From positions 1-64,000 of the forward strand of contig CANJCO010000022.1 in the NCBI GenBank assembly GCA_947473045.1: a stretch of DNA of 64,000 nt. Reading direction: 5' to 3'. Each line of letters starts with the position of its first letter. Position 1 is the stretch's first letter. This document shows, piece after piece, positions 9,074-17,055 of this stretch. This DNA comes from Myxococcales bacterium (lineage in GTDB: Bacteria; Myxococcota_A; Polyangia; Polyangiales; Polyangiaceae). Below the pieces are notes generated by a model that was given only the letters and a program-made list of their open reading frames with translations, searched no databases and was not told the origin of the DNA. Both the position numbers and the translations under genes were made by a program.

Positions 9074-9616
9074 ATGGTCACGTCTCGCTTCATTGCTCTT
9101 GGTTTGGGTCTCGCCATCGCCGCGACCGCGTGCAGCTCGGCTACGAGCGACACGACTCCGGCTGCGACGGAGCCCAAGCCCGTATGTCCGAACTTCGTGT
9201 CGGCTGCCCTCGCGGCGGGGACGACGTGCACCTCGGAAGGGTACGTGTGCGGTATTGGCTTCCAATGCGGCCCGTTCTTCCAGCAGGCTGCCTGCACCTG
9301 CACCGGCGGCAAGTTCGTTTGCACGAGCCCGAAGGGCGACATCCCCGCCGGCACGAGCGAAGCTGACGTCAGCGCCAACTTCTGCACGGCGCAGCCGCCG
9401 TCGACAGAGGCGTGTCCGTCGAGCGTCACCGCCCAGGCCAACAAGAAGTGCCTTACGCCCGGTAAGGCTTGTTTCTACACGGGCCTGACGTGTCAGGGCG
9501 AGACCGACCCGCTCACGGATCGCTGCGCATGCACCAACATCCCGAGCGGTGATGGTGGCCTGCCGGTGCTCAGCTGGGTTTGCCAGAGCCCCACGTGCAC
9601 GCCCACGGCCAGGTAA
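9074..9616 (+). CDS. Cys-rich putative lipoprotein
   Basis: 180 residues from the ATG at 9074, chosen because GAGG at 9061-9064 gives ideal spacing; an ATG at 9065 would overlap that Shine-Dalgarno. Signal peptide with lipobox-like AATAC followed by a Ser/Thr linker (SSATSDTTPA). The mature part has many cysteines (for example CTCTGGKFVC, CFYTGLTC, CACTN), suggesting a disulphide-stabilised outer-membrane or surface lipoprotein. No known domain recognised. Monocistronic between the transpeptidase and the UbiB kinase. Confidence 0.75.
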   Translation: MVTSRFIALGLGLAIAATACSSATSDTTPAATEPKPVCPNFVSAALAAGTTCTSEGYVCGIGFQCGPFFQQAACTCTGGKFVCTSPKGDIPAGTSEADVSANFCTAQPPSTEACPSSVTAQANKKCLTPGKACFYTGLTCQGETDPLTDRCACTNIPSGDGGLPVLSWVCQSPTCTPTAR

Positions 9617-9675
9617 CCCGGTAGGCCGTTCGTCGCTGGTGGGCACTTGTCGCCCGTCGGTGTAAACAGCCACCC

Positions 9676-11397
9676 ATGGTCTCTGTCTTTTCGGCCGTTC
9701 GCGATCTCGTGCGTTTGCGCGAGATCACGAGCGTTCTTGTTCGTCACGGTTTCGGCGAGATCGTCACGCGTGCGGGCCTTGGCCGTCGTCGCAAGGAGCG
9801 AAGCTCGGGCGTCAGCGACGCCCCTCCTGCCGCGCTCGAAGCGCCTGAAATCCGCGTCGAAGACCTCGACAAGGGAGAAGACGCGCGCCGGCGAATCTCG
9901 ACGGGCGAGCGCATTCGGCTCGTGGCGCAAGACCTTGGGCCATCGTTCATCAAGCTCGGTCAAATCGCGTCGACCCGGTCCGACGTTCTGCCCGCGGACA
10001 TCATCGCGGAACTGAAGAAGCTTCAGGACGACGTTCCCGCGGTCGACTACGCTGCGATAGCCACCGCGGTTGAAACGAGCCTTGGCAGGTCGCTGGGCGA
10101 GGTCTACGAGTCGTTCGAGGAGCGCCCCCTCGCTACTGCCTCCATCGGGCAGGTGCACCGCGCCGTGCTGCGAACCCCCGAGGGGCCGGTCGACGTGGTG
10201 GTCAAGGTGCAGCGGCCGGGCGTCGCCGACCTGGTCGCCCGCGACCTCGAGCTTTTGCACGTGATGGCCGCGACCCTCGAGCGCGCGGTCCCGGAGACGA
10301 AGCTCTATTCACCGATCGGCCTCGTTCAGCAGTTCGACCGTTCGATCACGAGCGAGCTGAACTTCTTGGTCGAAGCCGAGAACTGCGAGCGATTCAGCAA
10401 GAATTTTTCGGGGCACGAGGGCGTTCGCTTTCCGCGCATTTATCGGCAGGCCTCGAGCAAGCTCGTGCTGACCCAGGAGTTCTTTCCTGGAAAGAAGGTC
10501 ACGGTCGCCGCGCGCTCCGGCGCCGATGGCAAAAAGATCGCGAAAAAGTCGGTCGGTTTCGTCATCAAGATGATTTTTGAGGACGGATTTTTTCACGCCG
10601 ATCCGCACCCCGGAAACATCATCATCATGGGGCCCGACGACGATCCCGTTGTGGGCGTCATCGACACGGGAATGGTCGGACGCCTCAGCCCCGAGCTGCG
10701 CGACCGCACGATCGACCTCATGGTGGCCGCGGTGCGCAACGACGCGGTCGGCGTAGCCGATGCGCTTTACGCGATCGGGCGCCCGACGCGGAAAATCGAG
10801 ATGCGTCAGTATCGCGCCGAGGTCGCCGTGCTCGCCGAGAAGTACATCGGTCGGCCGATGAAGGAGATCGATATCAGCGCGATGATCCGCGATCTCATTC
10901 AGGGCGCGATGAAATACGGCCTCGAAATTCCGCCCGATTTCATGCTCGTCGGAAAAGCGCTGATGACCATCGAGGGCATTGGCAAAGAGCTCGATCCCGA
11001 CCTCGACGTGCTCGGCGAAGCCAGCCCCTATTTCATCAATCTGCTGAAGGCGCGTTACTCGCCGGAGCGCATCGGCAACGAGCTGCTCCAAGGGGCCATG
11101 CAGCTGTCGCGGGCCAGCTACGACATGCCGATGCAGATTCGCGAGGTGCTCGACGATCTGCGCCTCGGGCGACTCACCTTGCAGGTGGCCGATCCGGCGC
11201 TGCCCGCGCTGCTCGACCGCGCGGGCCGGCGTGTGTTCATGGGGCTCGTGGTGGTCGGGCTGCTTGTCTCGGGCGCGATCATGGCGAGCAGCGCGAGGCA
11301 TGACACGTTCGGGGTCGTTCTCGTGGTGCTCGGCTGTCTCGGCTGGGCAGCCCATGCTGCGCGCGACGCCGTCTCGCGTGGACGAAAAAAGCCCTGA
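9676..11397 (+). CDS. ubiB: ABC1/AarF/UbiB-family atypical kinase
   Basis: 573 residues. UbiB-family ATPases/kinases support ubiquinone or other isoprenoid-lipid handling at the inner membrane. Seen here: KxGQ-type motif FIKLGQIASTRSD, Ala-rich loop ATASIGQVHRA in place of a normal P-loop, the invariant lysine VVVKVQRPG, the catalytic segment FHADPHPGNI and a metal-binding VIDTGMVG. Two C-terminal hydrophobic helices (about 520-540 and 547-565) are typical of UbiB membrane anchors. The coding frame is clear from the ATG at 9676. Ubiquinone genes are not nearby, so the partner quinone or lipid is not shown. Confidence 0.9.
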   Translation: MVSVFSAVRDLVRLREITSVLVRHGFGEIVTRAGLGRRRKERSSGVSDAPPAALEAPEIRVEDLDKGEDARRRISTGERIRLVAQDLGPSFIKLGQIASTRSDVLPADIIAELKKLQDDVPAVDYAAIATAVETSLGRSLGEVYESFEERPLATASIGQVHRAVLRTPEGPVDVVVKVQRPGVADLVARDLELLHVMAATLERAVPETKLYSPIGLVQQFDRSITSELNFLVEAENCERFSKNFSGHEGVRFPRIYRQASSKLVLTQEFFPGKKVTVAARSGADGKKIAKKSVGFVIKMIFEDGFFHADPHPGNIIIMGPDDDPVVGVIDTGMVGRLSPELRDRTIDLMVAAVRNDAVGVADALYAIGRPTRKIEMRQYRAEVAVLAEKYIGRPMKEIDISAMIRDLIQGAMKYGLEIPPDFMLVGKALMTIEGIGKELDPDLDVLGEASPYFINLLKARYSPERIGNELLQGAMQLSRASYDMPMQIREVLDDLRLGRLTLQVADPALPALLDRAGRRVFMGLVVVGLLVSGAIMASSARHDTFGVVLVVLGCLGWAAHAARDAVSRGRKKP

Positions 11398-11406
11398 AAT
11401 GCGAAA

Positions 11407-11435
11407 CGCCCCTCGGCTCCGAAGAGCGAGGGGCG
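11407..11435. terminator. bidirectional stem-loop between ubiB and atpE
   Basis: CGCCCCTCG (11407-11415) pairs perfectly with CGAGGGGCG (11427-11435). Inside it CTC (11417-11419) pairs with GAG (11424-11426) around a CGAA tetraloop, leaving one bulged G. A second small hairpin GGGCC-TTTTC-GGCCC (11456-11470) sits just past the atpE stop. Placement between convergent genes fits a two-way terminator, although T-tracts are weak. Confidence 0.65.
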
Positions 11436-11475
11436 CAGCGCGAAAGCGTCGCGGTGGGCCTTTTCGGCCCTGCGA

Positions 11476-11802
11476 TCACTTGCCGGTGAGGGTGTACGCG
11501 ATGACGAGCGACAGGAGCACGAGGGACTCGATGAGCGCGAGGCCGAGAATCATCGGCGTCTGAATCTTCGCAGCTGCGCCGGGGTTACGGGCGATGCCCT
11601 CGAGGGCCGACGCCGCTGCGCGACCCTGAGCGAGCGTGCCGCCGAGAGCGCCGAAACCGATCGCGAGGCCAGCGCCGATGTAAGCCGCCATCTTGGCGTC
11701 GAAGTCGTTGGACTGCGCGCCGCCGTCGGCCATCGCGATGGCAGGAACGATGAACGTGGCGAGAGCAGCGGTGGCGGTGGCGAGCTTCTTCGAAAGCGAC
11801 AT
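11476..11802 (-). CDS. atpE: ATP synthase F0 subunit c
   Basis: Proteolipid of the F0 rotor ring. 108 residues from the ATG at 11802, preceded by AAGGAG at good spacing. Two transmembrane helices follow: [19 protein letters not shown] and [19 protein letters not shown], with the carboxylate Glu in the second. Oddities: an N-terminal extension of about 30 residues ([17 protein letters not shown]...AMADGG) that looks like a signal peptide, and an ion-site pattern with the helix-1 Gln (AQG) and Glu-Ser (IES) as in Na+-type rings but Leu where the next polar ligands would be. Last gene of a minus-strand F0 cluster. Confidence 0.95.
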   Translation of the reverse strand: MSLSKKLATATAALATFIVPAIAMADGGAQSNDFDAKMAAYIGAGLAIGFGALGGTLAQGRAAASALEGIARNPGAAAKIQTPMILGLALIESLVLLSLVIAYTLTGK

Positions 11803-11909
11803 GTCCGGAGACTCCTTGTAGACGGTGTTATGGCGCTGAGCGAAGCCAGCGCAGAAGTTTTGTGAGGCGCTAGATAGTGGTTCTTGCAGCTGGTGACCAG
11901 CCAAAAGTT

Positions 11910-12710
11910 TCAGTGGGCGTGCGCGCCCTCGGCGTGTGCCTCGCCGTGATCGTTATCGGTCGCAAGCGCGATGTAGATCGACGAAAGCAAGCAGAAAACG
12001 AGCGTTTGAATGAGCGCAACGAGCGTCCCGAGCAGCATGACGGGGATCGGCACGAACAGCGGCACGAGGCCCATGAACACGGCGAGCAGCAGGTGGTCGA
12101 CGGCCATGTTGATCATCAGGCGCACCGCGAGCGTTACCGGCCGCAGGCACGTCGAGAAAATCTCGAGCGGGAAGATCAGGGGCGCGAGCCACCACACCGG
12201 GCCGGCGAAGTGCTTTACGTAGTTGAGGCCGTTTTCTTTGAGGCCGTAGTAGTTGAACGCCACGAACACGACCGCGGAGCAGCCGAGCGTGATGCTTAGC
12301 GTCGAGGTCGGCGGGTTGAAGCCGGGCACGAGACCGAGCACGTTCGAGAAGAAAATGAACATCGCGCAAGTGCCGATGATGGGGAAGTAACGCTTCGCGC
12401 GCTTCGCTCCCATCATGCCCTTCATGAGGTCGTAGAAATAGCCGACGAAAACCTCAAGAAACGTGCGCAGCGACGGCTTCGCGTCGGGCAGCACGCTCTT
12501 GTCGTAGTCGACGATTTGCGCTCGGCCCCGCCACGCAAGGAAGGCGATGAGCAGCATCACGAAGAAGCTCATCGCGAGCGGCTCGGCTGCGCGCCAGCCG
12601 ACGGGATGCCCCATCAGCGACTTGCCGAAATTATGCATATTGTGCTCGAGCGCGGAGTGACCCACGAGCCAGTCGAGCAGGTAGTGAAACCAAGACGTGT
12701 GGTGAGGCAT
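11910..12710 (-). CDS. atpB: ATP synthase F0 subunit a
   Basis: Stator channel subunit that passes ions to the c-ring. 266 residues with five to six membrane helices. The conserved helix [19 protein letters not shown] carries the essential Arg (AVRL) facing the c-ring carboxylate, and the family segment [17 protein letters not shown] is clear. A His-rich C-terminal tail ([13 protein letters not shown]) is unusual. It lies 107 bp upstream of atpE and 77 bp downstream of atpI on the same strand. Subunit b and all F1 genes are absent from the window, so the ATP synthase genes are split in this genome. Confidence 0.95.
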   Translation of the reverse strand: MPHHTSWFHYLLDWLVGHSALEHNMHNFGKSLMGHPVGWRAAEPLAMSFFVMLLIAFLAWRGRAQIVDYDKSVLPDAKPSLRTFLEVFVGYFYDLMKGMMGAKRAKRYFPIIGTCAMFIFFSNVLGLVPGFNPPTSTLSITLGCSAVVFVAFNYYGLKENGLNYVKHFAGPVWWLAPLIFPLEIFSTCLRPVTLAVRLMINMAVDHLLLAVFMGLVPLFVPIPVMLLGTLVALIQTLVFCLLSSIYIALATDNDHGEAHAEGAHAH

Positions 12711-12787
12711 CGGGCGCCGCCGCTTCTAGGCCCAAGGCGGGCGCTTGCCAAGGCAAAACCTACGAAAGGCCGGGCCGTTTGTGCGGC

Positions 12788-13177
12788 TCAGGGCGCCGCT
12801 TCCGGCGGCTCGGTCCGGTCGCTCACCACGCTGCCGAGCGCCACGCCGATCGGGACGGTCATATAGCCGACGACGAGGGGGATGACCGTCACCGAGTGCC
12901 AGGCGAGCAGCAGCCAGATGCCGCCGAAGAGCAGGATCATCTTGAGCAGCAATGCGAAGGTCCAGCTCGCGACGCTGCGGGACGCGCCCGGCGTGGCGAG
13001 GGCGCGCACGACTCGCGCGAGCGCATAGAGGTTGCTCGCCCCGATCGTCGCGCCGACGGCGATCGACGCGCCCGCGCGCAGGCCGAAGACTGTGCCGCCG
13101 ACGGCGGTGAACATCGCGCCGAAGGCTGCAACGGCGAAAATGGCTGTTTTTAGCCTCGGATCGAGCTGCCTAGACAT
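12788..13177 (-). CDS. atpI: ATP synthase subunit I-like membrane protein
   Basis: 129 residues with four hydrophobic segments (AIFAVAAFGAMFTAVGGTVF, ASIAVGATIGASNLYALA, LLLKMILLFGGIWLLL, VIPLVVGYMTVPIGVALG). Size, topology and position immediately upstream of atpB identify it as an AtpI-family protein, which assists c-ring assembly and Mg2+ supply in some species. Its start overlaps the end of atpZ by 8 bp. Sequence identity to characterised AtpI proteins is normally low, so the call rests mainly on context. Confidence 0.8.
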   Translation of the reverse strand: MSRQLDPRLKTAIFAVAAFGAMFTAVGGTVFGLRAGASIAVGATIGASNLYALARVVRALATPGASRSVASWTFALLLKMILLFGGIWLLLAWHSVTVIPLVVGYMTVPIGVALGSVVSDRTEPPEAAP

Positions 13178-13433
13178 CGTCGTCCTCGCCGCGGAGCTTG
13201 CGTGCGCGCGCTTCGTCTTCGCGTTCGGCCTCGCGCTCCATCAGCTTCGCGGCCTTCCACAGCGCGCGGAATCCGGCGTAGAGGCCGAGCAGTGTGCCTG
13301 CGGCGGTGGCGTAGCCGTGACCGCCCACGAATTTGTCGACCCAGCGGCCCGCCGCCCAGCCGAGCACCATCGAGAGCACCAGCTCGAGGCCTACGGTCGA
13401 ATAGCGTCCGTACGATTTCCAGGCAGGCTCCAC
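13170..13433 (-). CDS. atpZ: AtpZ/AtpI-type small F0 accessory protein
   Basis: 87 residues: two membrane hairpin helices (STVGLELVLSMVLGWAAGRW and GYATAAGTLLGLYAGFRALW) with the G-x-x-x-G/D-K pattern of AtpZ-type proteins, then a highly charged tail (EREAEREDEARARKLRGEDDD). The family precedes atpI or atpB in ATP synthase clusters and may form Mg2+/Ca2+ channels with AtpI. It starts 32 bp after the rdgB stop and overlaps atpI, consistent with an rdgB-atpZ-atpI-atpB-atpE transcript. Confidence 0.82.
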   Translation of the reverse strand: MEPAWKSYGRYSTVGLELVLSMVLGWAAGRWVDKFVGGHGYATAAGTLLGLYAGFRALWKAAKLMEREAEREDEARARKLRGEDDDV

Positions 13434-13465
13434 GCGGCCGTCTCTACCACCTCGCGCAGATGCGG

Positions 13466-14149
13466 TCAGGTGCGGCGTATCTTGCGGGCCGCTTCGTCGC
13501 GCGCGAAGAGCACTCTTTCGAGCACGGGTAGCAGCGTGGAAAACGCGCGCCCCCGGTGGCTGAGCGCGTTCTTCTGCGCAGCAGGCAGCTCCGCCATCGT
13601 TTCGCCCTGCGCGGACGCGGCGACCACGAACAGCGGGTCGTAGCCGAAGCCGCCTGAGCCTCGGGGAGAGAGCGTGATGCGTCCCTCGCAGCGGCCTTCG
13701 ACGACGAATGGCGCGCCTTCGTTGACGAAGGGGTCGACGAGCGCGAGAACGCAGCGAAAGCGGGCCGGGTATCCGGCGTTTGGCGTGTCGTCGATGTTCG
13801 CGAGCGCAGAGAGAAGTGCGCTGTTGTTCTCGGCGTCGGTCGCGCGGTCGTGGGCAAACCGGGCCGATCGCACGCCTGGCTTGCCGCCGAGGGCGTCGAC
13901 CTCGAGCCCGGAGTCGTCGGCGAGCGTCAGCATCGTCGTCGCGTCCGCGAAGGCGCGCGCTTTTTTGACGGCGTTGGCCTCGAAAGTCGCGCCGTCTTCG
14001 ATCACCGCGATCGCGTCGGCGCCGACGTCGGCGATCGAGAGCACTTCGACCGGCAGATGCGCCAGCAGGGCGCGCAGCTCTTCGAGCTTGCCCCTGTTGC
14101 TCGTGGCGACCACAAGCGCGTGCGCGCGTGACAAAGAGGGGCGGGGCAT
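13466..14149 (-). CDS. rdgB: non-canonical purine NTP pyrophosphatase (RdgB/HAM1)
   Basis: Hydrolyses dITP, XTP and ITP to the monophosphate plus pyrophosphate, keeping damaged purines out of DNA and RNA. 227 residues from the ATG at 14149. Family motifs: substrate-binding VVATSNRGKLEELRALL near the N-terminus, TLADDSGLEVDALGGKPGVRSAR with catalytic acidic residues, and SGGFGYDPLF plus LSHRGRAF near the C-terminus. Usually 195-205 residues; the ~20 extra lie around residues 95-130. rph, its frequent operon partner, is on the same strand but separated by a ~2.9-kb island. Confidence 0.94.
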   Translation of the reverse strand: MPRPSLSRAHALVVATSNRGKLEELRALLAHLPVEVLSIADVGADAIAVIEDGATFEANAVKKARAFADATTMLTLADDSGLEVDALGGKPGVRSARFAHDRATDAENNSALLSALANIDDTPNAGYPARFRCVLALVDPFVNEGAPFVVEGRCEGRITLSPRGSGGFGYDPLFVVAASAQGETMAELPAAQKNALSHRGRAFSTLLPVLERVLFARDEAARKIRRT

Positions 14150-14201
14150 CGACCGATACTGTATCGCGCGAGCGGGGGCCTGGTCGATGCCTTGCGGGTT
14201 G

Positions 14202-14972
14202 TCAGAATCCCGGCGTGGTCGCGACGGGTTTGGGCTTCGCCGGGGCACGCTGAGTTTCCGCGGCGGCCCGCGGCGCGGAAGCAGCCCGCTCCGGCGCTCG
14301 CACCGAGGCGATTTGCGCTTGCGCAGGGGCCGCAGGCGCAGGGGCGCCGGCCGCGTCGGGAGGGGCGATCGCGACAGCAATGGTCGCGGACCGGGTCGAC
14401 CCGAAAGACGGTTGTGCTGCGCTGGCCAAGGGCGATCGCTCGGCTGGTCGCGTAAGCCATGCGCCTGCGGCCGCAGACGTGACGAGCCCGCTGCCGATCG
14501 CGAGGGCCAGCCATCGCCGTCGTGCGCGCGCCGTGCCCTTGGACGGGCGGAACGGTTCCCCCCCGCCGACACGGAGCGGCTGGTCGACGCGCTCGCGGAC
14601 CCGCACGCTGGCGCGCAGGCTTGCCTCGCGGAAGCCTGGCGTAGCGTCGCTCGCGGCCTCGAGCGCTGCGCGAAATTCGCCCGCGTTTGCTGGTCGCTCG
14701 TTGGCGCGCTTCGCCAGCGCCCTGGCCAGCACGACCCATACGCGAGGGGGGATCCGCGGATCCGGATCGACGTGCGCCTCCAGAACGGCGCCGATTCTCG
14801 CTGCGGCGCTCGGTACGCGAAACGGGTTCACGCCCGTCATGGCTTCGTACAAAACGATGGCGAGCGAGAAAAGGTCGCTTCGGCCGTCGATGTCGTGAGC
14901 GTCACGAATCTGCTCGGGAGACATGTATTCGGGCGTCCCCAAGGCCGCGCCGTCGAGGGTGTGGACGGCCAG
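14202..14972 (-). pseudogene. Ser/Thr protein kinase fragment lacking the N-lobe and catalytic loop
   Basis: From the activation-segment end (TLDGAALGTPEYMSPEQIRD) to the C-terminus this is a clear Hanks-type kinase: the SPE motif, DGRSDLFSLAIVLYEAMTG, and helices up to ANAGEFRAALEAA, then a linker, a membrane helix (WLALAIGSGLVTSAAAGAWL) and an Ala/Pro-rich tail. Everything N-terminal (glycine loop, VAIK Lys, HRD, DFG) is missing. The reading frame continues upstream as an open frame to 15950, but that stretch is the antisense of a Cys-rich coding region and has no kinase features. Therefore it cannot be an active kinase. The break lies at about 14957-14972. Confidence 0.75.
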
Positions 14973-15905
14973 GTCGGCAACGACGGAGGCTGGAACGGCG
15001 GCACCGTTGTCGACGGCGGGTTGTCGTGCCTGAACCTCGGCTTCGCCTGCAAGCAGAACAGCGATTGCTGCTCGGGCGACTGTCTGGGGGGCTCCTGTCA
15101 GCCTCCCAAGTGCATCGGCGACAACAAGGCGTGCGCAAAGTCGACCGACTGTTGCGGCGGCAGCTGCGTCGCCGGCGCCTGCGTTGCGCTGAACAACATG
15201 TGCAAGACTTTGGGCAATTCGTGCAGCACAGGCGGCGAATGCTGTTCGCAATTTTGCCTCTCCGGCATCTGCGCCCAGTCTTCGTACTGCGGCCAGAACG
15301 GTGACATTTGCAGCAAGTCCGCCGACTGTTGTGGTGGGCTCTGCAATATCGGTCAGGGCAAGCAGTTTGGCGTTTGCGGGCAGCCCCAGGGCATCGGCGC
15401 TCAATGCTCGCAAATCGATGGCGTCGTCTGTCAAGGGCAAGCGGCCGACGGTGGGGTCGCGCTGACCGACGGAGGCGTTCCAGCGTGCGGGGGGGGCTGC
15501 TGTAGCCGCTCCTGCGCGCCATGGGGCCCGACCGGAATGCTCGTGTGCCAGCCTGCGAGCGGATGCCATCCTGTGGGCGACGTATGCGCAAACGACGTCG
15601 ACTGCTGCGGCGGCTGGGGAAATAACGCCTCGGTGCAATGCAAGAAGGCGAACGTGAGCGACCCGCTCGGCGTGTGCAGCAATCCGCAGGGTTGTAAGCC
15701 AAACGGAGACATTTGCCGACTGAAGACGAATCAGTGCAACGCCACCGACAACTGCTGCTCCGGAAATGTTCAGAAGTACGACACCTGCCACCAGGACCTT
15801 CTGGGCGTTCCGCGCTGCAGCTTTCCGCAAGCGCCGGACGCCGGAGGCGCATGCGCTCGCCGCGCAGGACAGCGGCCAAACGGAGGTAGCGCTCGCGAAG
15901 TATGA
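14961..15905 (+). pseudogene. Cys-rich CC-repeat protein fragment, no signal peptide
   Basis: The frame reads as a Gly/Asp-rich linker (VDGQVGNDGGWNGG) followed by at least seven CC modules of the type C-x-x-x-(S)D-CC-(S/G)G-x-C (DCCSGDC, DCCGGSC, ECCSQFC, DCCGGLC, GCCSRSC, DCCGGWG, NCCSGN). Such arrays resemble Dickkopf- or knottin-like disulphide domains found in myxobacterial lipoproteins. The expected signal peptide and lipobox are absent: upstream the frame runs antisense through the kinase fragment. Only a GTG at 14961 offers a nearby start, and it would give a cytoplasmic protein. The last ~20 residues (ACARRAGQRPNGG...) look like out-of-frame TPR gene sequence, so the 3' end is also fused. 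Confidence 0.65.
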
Positions 15906-16716
15906 GCGCGTCGCTGCCGTGAAAGCGACCGCCCAGGTCGAGTACCGCATCGCCTCCTGTTACGAGACCCTTGGCCAATTTCGACTCGCTGCGCGGGCCT
16001 ACGAAACTTCGGCGCGACTCGGTCTCGGCGAAGCAGGCGCTGCAGACGTCGTGACCGCCGCCAACGACCGCATGGCTGCCCTCGCGCTGAAGCTGACTCG
16101 CCTCTCGGTAACGCTTCGCGGCATGCCGGCGCAAGGCGTCGACATTACGCTCGACGGGGGCGAAACTATCGCGCGAGGTGAGCTGCGCGCGGCGACTTTG
16201 ATCGACCCGGGACCACACGTCGTCGCTGCGGTCGGCGCTTCTTCTTCCACGGCGCCGTACGCAGTCTTCGCGGTCGCGGGCGGCCGCCTCGACGTCGAAA
16301 TTGAGCTGCAGCCGGCCGTCGCCCCAGCGCCGCCGGCCCCGCTGCCGCGTGATGTGGGCATCGCCCCGCTGCCGCCTGTCGGAAGCGGTCCGATGCCGCT
16401 CGTGCTCGCTGCCGTAGGAGCGTCGCTCGGCGTGGCCGCGGGGGTGTTGCTGCTCGTGCGCGGTGCGGACATCGAGCATATTCGCGAGAGCTGTCCCGGC
16501 TCGATTTGTCCGCTTTCGCGCGAGGCGGACGTTTCCTCGACGCGCGACCGCGCGCTCTGGCTCGGACCGGTGGCAGCAGTGTCGGCGGTCGCCGCTGGCG
16601 GCGCGCTCGCTGCGAGCGTGGTGCTCTTCGTGACCGCTCGAAAAGCGCCGGGCGCAGCCGTGATCGCGGCAGCCGTGCCGACGGGCGTTGGTCTCGCGTG
16701 CGTCGGGAGATTCTAG
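15766..16716 (+). pseudogene. TPR/PEGA-like exported protein missing its N-terminus
   Basis: The open frame starts inside the Cys-rich region. Recognisable sequence begins at about 15840 (ALAAQDSGQTEVALAKYERV...YRIASCYETLGQFRLAARAYE), a TPR-like unit. Next come a PEGA-like beta segment (about GVDITLDGGETIARGELRAA), a Pro-rich linker, and hydrophobic helices (MPLVLAAVGASLGVAAGVLLLV; WLGPVAAVSAVAAGGALAASVV). It ends in VGRF, as does the intact relative at 21735-22709. Compared with that relative it lacks the signal peptide and the first ~40 residues. No start codon with a signal sequence is available, so it is probably not functional unless expressed as a fusion. Confidence 0.65.
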
Positions 16717-16717
16717 C

Positions 16718-17044
16718 GTGCGGACGTACAGCGCGTTGCTCGCGGCCACTCTGGCGGCCTGCGCCGCCGTCCCCGACGTGCGGTTCGTAGACGACTCTGC
16801 GAGTGACGGGGGCGACGCGTCCGCCGACGGACCGGTCACAGACGGACCGACGCTCGATGGCGCCGCGAACACGTGTCCGGCTCAAGTGCCAGCCTACGCC
16901 TCCGCGTGCTGCGGAGCGATCGCCTGCAGCGGAGCCAACTGTGCGACAGCCTGCGCCGACTGCGCCAAGTGCAGCCCCCAGGACTTGTGCTGCCCCAACT
17001 CTCAGGGCAAGGCGGCGTGCAAGCCCAATGGTCGCTGCAACTAA
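16718..17044 (+). CDS. small Cys-rich lipoprotein
   Basis: 108 residues, GTG start at 16718, one base after the preceding TAG, with GGGAG about 9 bases upstream. Signal peptide RTYSALLAATLAACAAVP with lipobox-like LAAC, then an Asp/Gly-rich linker (DSASDGGDASADGPVTDG) and a C-terminal Cys cluster (ACCGAIACSGANCATACADC, CSPQDLCCPN). The layout is the same type as the linker plus CC modules of the fragment just upstream, so it may belong to the same secreted family. Function unknown. Downstream is the convergent rph gene. Confidence 0.72.
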   Translation: MRTYSALLAATLAACAAVPDVRFVDDSASDGGDASADGPVTDGPTLDGAANTCPAQVPAYASACCGAIACSGANCATACADCAKCSPQDLCCPNSQGKAACKPNGRCN

Positions 17045-17055
17045 ACCGGCGTGCC

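Noticed and set aside
13674-14960. N-terminal 430 residues of the long plus-strand frame ending at 15905
   Set aside because: It is antisense to rdgB and the kinase fragment and has no features of its own; only the Cys-rich part after ~14960 was kept.
14902-16872. 656-residue minus-strand frame over the Cys-rich and TPR region
   Set aside because: Arg/Ser-rich shadow with no motif; the plus strand shows TPR and CC modules.
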